11,064 bases of DNA from Monoraphidium neglectum (lineage: Eukaryota; Chlorophyta; Chlorophyceae; Sphaeropleales; Selenastraceae): contig NW_014013470.1 of the NCBI RefSeq assembly GCF_000611645.1, positions 1,352-12,415 on the forward strand, given 5' to 3'. The translations under genes and the position numbers were made by a program. Below the pieces are notes generated by a model. That model saw only the letters and a list, made by a program, of their open reading frames with translations. It was not told the DNA's origin and ran no database searches. Position 1 is the stretch's first letter. Each line of letters opens with the position of its first letter. Shown one piece after another: positions 9,160 through 11,064 of this stretch.

Positions 9160-9883
9160 TTACGTTCTCCAAAAAAGCCAGTAAAAAGTCACTAGTGCAA
9201 TGGCACTCCAACGAAGGGCTGCCATGCACCAGCCGTACCGCCGTTGCGCTGCGGAGCACGGCCACCGCAGGCCAATGGATCCGCCGCCGCTGCTGGCTGC
9301 ATCCTGCCGACTGGTGTCAAATCCAGGGATGCTGGGGTCCCTTGGCGCCTGCAAAGCGGACAAAGACAAGCAGTGTTGGAGCATGGCCGTCACATACAGG
9401 CACAGGCACAACGCTTGGGGCGCAGCAAGGCACTGGGTCATCGCCCTGGGCGGGGCTGCCTTGCCTGCGCACAATCTCCCCTTTGACAATCTGTGTGTGC
9501 CCCGGAATGTCCCTTGAGAGCAGCTTCCCATGGCTCAAGGCCATCAGACCAATGTGGATCGGCGAGCCCGCCTGCCCTGTGCTCCTGCTCACCCCAAGTC
9601 TTGCGACACAGCTATCGCAGCGGACAAGGCAGGTTTGGCTGCCATCAGCAGCAGCTTTGTAGGTCACAGGTATGTCGTAAGCCACCATGAAGCAGTCTGG
9701 AGGGGTAATGGTGTGCTGCTGCAGCCACGCGCTCGGCACTGCTGAGCCACAGCTCTCGCACATGATGGCATTGATCTGCATCCCTGCTATGAGATAGCAC
9801 CTGTGGATACATGTGACACCGGAGACATGCGGAGGGGATGGCCTGGCCATTGAGATGAGGGCAGCATGCAGCAGCTGCAGCAT
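9160..9883 (-). CDS. Hypothetical small protein with two CxxC pairs (possible Yippee/Mis18-like zinc fold)
   Basis: Not recognised with confidence. Proposed exons 9883-9593 and 9348-9160 join in phase 0 across a 244-bp GT-AG intron (donor GTGAGC, acceptor TTTGCAG), giving 159 residues. ATG 9883 follows an in-frame TGA (9908-9910); Met35 (9781) is an alternative start. The first exon carries CESC (42-45) and CDSC (89-92), 43 residues apart, with DCFMVAYDIPVT between and CVARLG after. This CxxC-x(40-50)-CxxC layout recalls the zinc fold of Yippee and Mis18 proteins, an inference from spacing alone. The second exon is Ser/Gly-rich and ends in a hydrophobic stretch, WSAIALVTFYWLFWRT, which could be a tail anchor or chance. 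The stop TAA overlaps a perfect GTAAGT donor, so the 3' end may be spliced differently. Head-to-head with MSH4. Confidence 0.4.
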
Positions 9884-10217
9884 CGGTGCGGCGCCTGCCC
9901 CCCGGCGTCATAACAGCGCAGCAGACCGCACGGGTCAGCATGTGGCGGCAACGTGACCACGGTACTCAATGTAAAGATTTGATAGAAATTCTACGACTAA
10001 TTGAGTGAACGGTGTTTTGCTCACCCACGGGGGCCGGACCCGTAGATCTCGATAACGCACGGTTGCTACGCAGTTGTGGGCAGCACGCACATCGTATGAT
10101 ATCTTCCTAAGGACATATAGCGAGGTCCCGATGTAAGTCTATAGCATTCAACGCAAAGCAACCTGTATCATATCGTCTCCCGCCATAATTGATCTGGGGC
10201 ATACCGGTAATAGTGCG
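9884..10217. promoter_or_regulatory. Divergent spacer between the CxxC gene and MSH4
   Basis: 334 bp separate the two start codons, so both promoters probably lie here. The stretch around 9965-10010 and 10085-10200 is clearly richer in A/T than flanking exons. An in-frame TAA at 10134-10136 closes the MSH4 frame upstream. I see no distinct TATA box or other site I can support. Confidence 0.45.
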
Positions 10218-11064
10218 ATGTCTAGCCAGCAACAGGAGCAGACACGCGAAGGGGAAGCTCTAGAGCCCGCCCAGGATAAAATTGAGGACGACTTGGCACC
10301 GATCTTTGCCGCTTGCATCGAAAACCGCGCCAAGGAGGTCGGCGTGGCCGTCCTGGATCTGGCCGCGCTGCGACTGGAGCTCTCCCAGTTCATTGAGCCG
10401 GGCCATACCTACACGTCTACGCTGATGCACCTGGTGCCGCGTGCTCCGTGGCAGGTGGTAGTGGTGGGCTCTTCACACCACGAGGTGCGCTGTGCGCTTT
10501 GCCGGACGACGCACCAGTTGCGCAGCACCAGGCGCAAGATATGCGACGGGCGCAGCAGGTTGCCTGCAGCAAATTCGCAGGTTGCCGCGCCCTCTGACTT
10601 GGCACCCTGTTCCCGCGTGCTCAGGTGGCTGGCAGCAGCAGCCTCAATGCCGCGCTCCGCGCCGCGCCGCTGCGCCTCGCGCACGCGGCGCGCGGCGCGT
10701 TCGACGACACGCGCGGCTGCCTGGCGGTGTCTGAACTCGCGGCTGCGTCCTGCAAGCCCGACGCGCCCGCGGGTGCGGCGGCGAGCAAGTCCCACTACCT
10801 CGCCTTCGGCGCCGCGGGCGCCCTGCTCCAGCACCTGTCAGCCGGCGCCGGCGCCGTGATCGCGCCCGGCAGCTTGAGGGTCGAGTACGGGTCGGCGGCC
10901 CGCCACCACTTGCTGCTGGATCACAGCACCATCGCCGCGTTGGAGCTGATCCGCCCGCTGCACCACCCCGCGGCCGGCGGCGGCGGCGCCAGCGCCGCGC
11001 CGCGCGGGCCGCTCGCCCATGCGGCGGCCGCCGCAGCGGGCGGGGCCGGGGGTGGCCGCAGGGG
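10218..11064 (+). CDS. MSH4: MSH4, meiotic MutS homologue (N-terminal part, cut by window edge)
   Basis: MSH4 pairs with MSH5 to form a clamp on recombination intermediates and promotes meiotic crossovers; it does not repair mismatches. Exons 10218-10484 and 10625-11064 (running off the window) join in phase 0 over a 140-bp intron, giving 235 residues. Family features, in order: IENRAKEVG (34-42), LSQFIE (55-60), the join SSHHE|VAGSSS, FDDTRG (115-120), SKSHYLAFGAAGALL (143-157) and LLDHSTIAALELIRPL (186-201), followed by an Ala/Gly/Pro-rich stretch to the edge. The N-terminus is short and lacks the mismatch-recognition domain I, as in plant MSH4. ATG 10218 is the first in-frame ATG after TAA 10134. 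The clamp, ATPase and C-terminal parts are not seen, so integrity of the whole gene is unknown. Confidence 0.93.

Noticed and set aside
10409..10834. Minus-strand frame antisense to MSH4
   Set aside because: Arg/Ala-rich shadow of GC-rich coding sequence; MSH4 on the plus strand explains the region.

Overview
The window reads as nuclear DNA of a green alga. Five protein-coding loci are seen, four of them split by many short GT-AG introns (mostly about 110-400 bp, often GTGAG/GTGCG donors and CGCAG acceptors). Coding exons are GC-rich with strong G/C third-position bias. A TGTAA poly(A) signal of the type used by green algae follows one stop codon. The proteins look plant-like: a CH-domain kinesin-14, a plant-type short MSH4 N-terminus, and plant-like MBF1 and DAD1. 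I favour a chlorophyte, perhaps trebouxiophyte or Chlorella-like, but cannot fix the genus.

Layout from left to right. Positions 1-5226 (minus strand) hold most of a large kinesin-14: an N-terminal calponin-homology domain, a glutamine-rich linker, a coiled coil, the kinesin-14 neck and a motor with P-loop, switch I and switch II. The motor is cut by the left window edge inside an intron. Two CA microsatellites (GT on the plus strand) and a CAG/polyQ tract lie in this gene. A 529-bp divergent spacer follows, then DAD1 (5756-6816, plus; 4 exons, 110 aa), a subunit of the ER oligosaccharyltransferase. Convergent to it is MBF1 (8461-7257, minus; 6 exons, 135 aa), a transcriptional coactivator with a Cro/C1 helix-turn-helix. 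After about 700 bp without a clear gene comes a tentative two-exon gene (9883-9160, minus) for a small protein with two CxxC pairs. It is head-to-head with MSH4 (10218 to the right edge, plus; first two exons), a meiotic MutS homologue.

The genes have unrelated jobs (mitotic or phragmoplast-type motor, N-glycosylation, transcription, an unknown, meiotic crossover), as expected for ordinary gene-dense eukaryotic chromosome. I see no mobile element, CRISPR array, RNA gene or operon-like system. All exon joins were worked out by hand: each join restores the reading frame and family similarity, but none has transcript support here.
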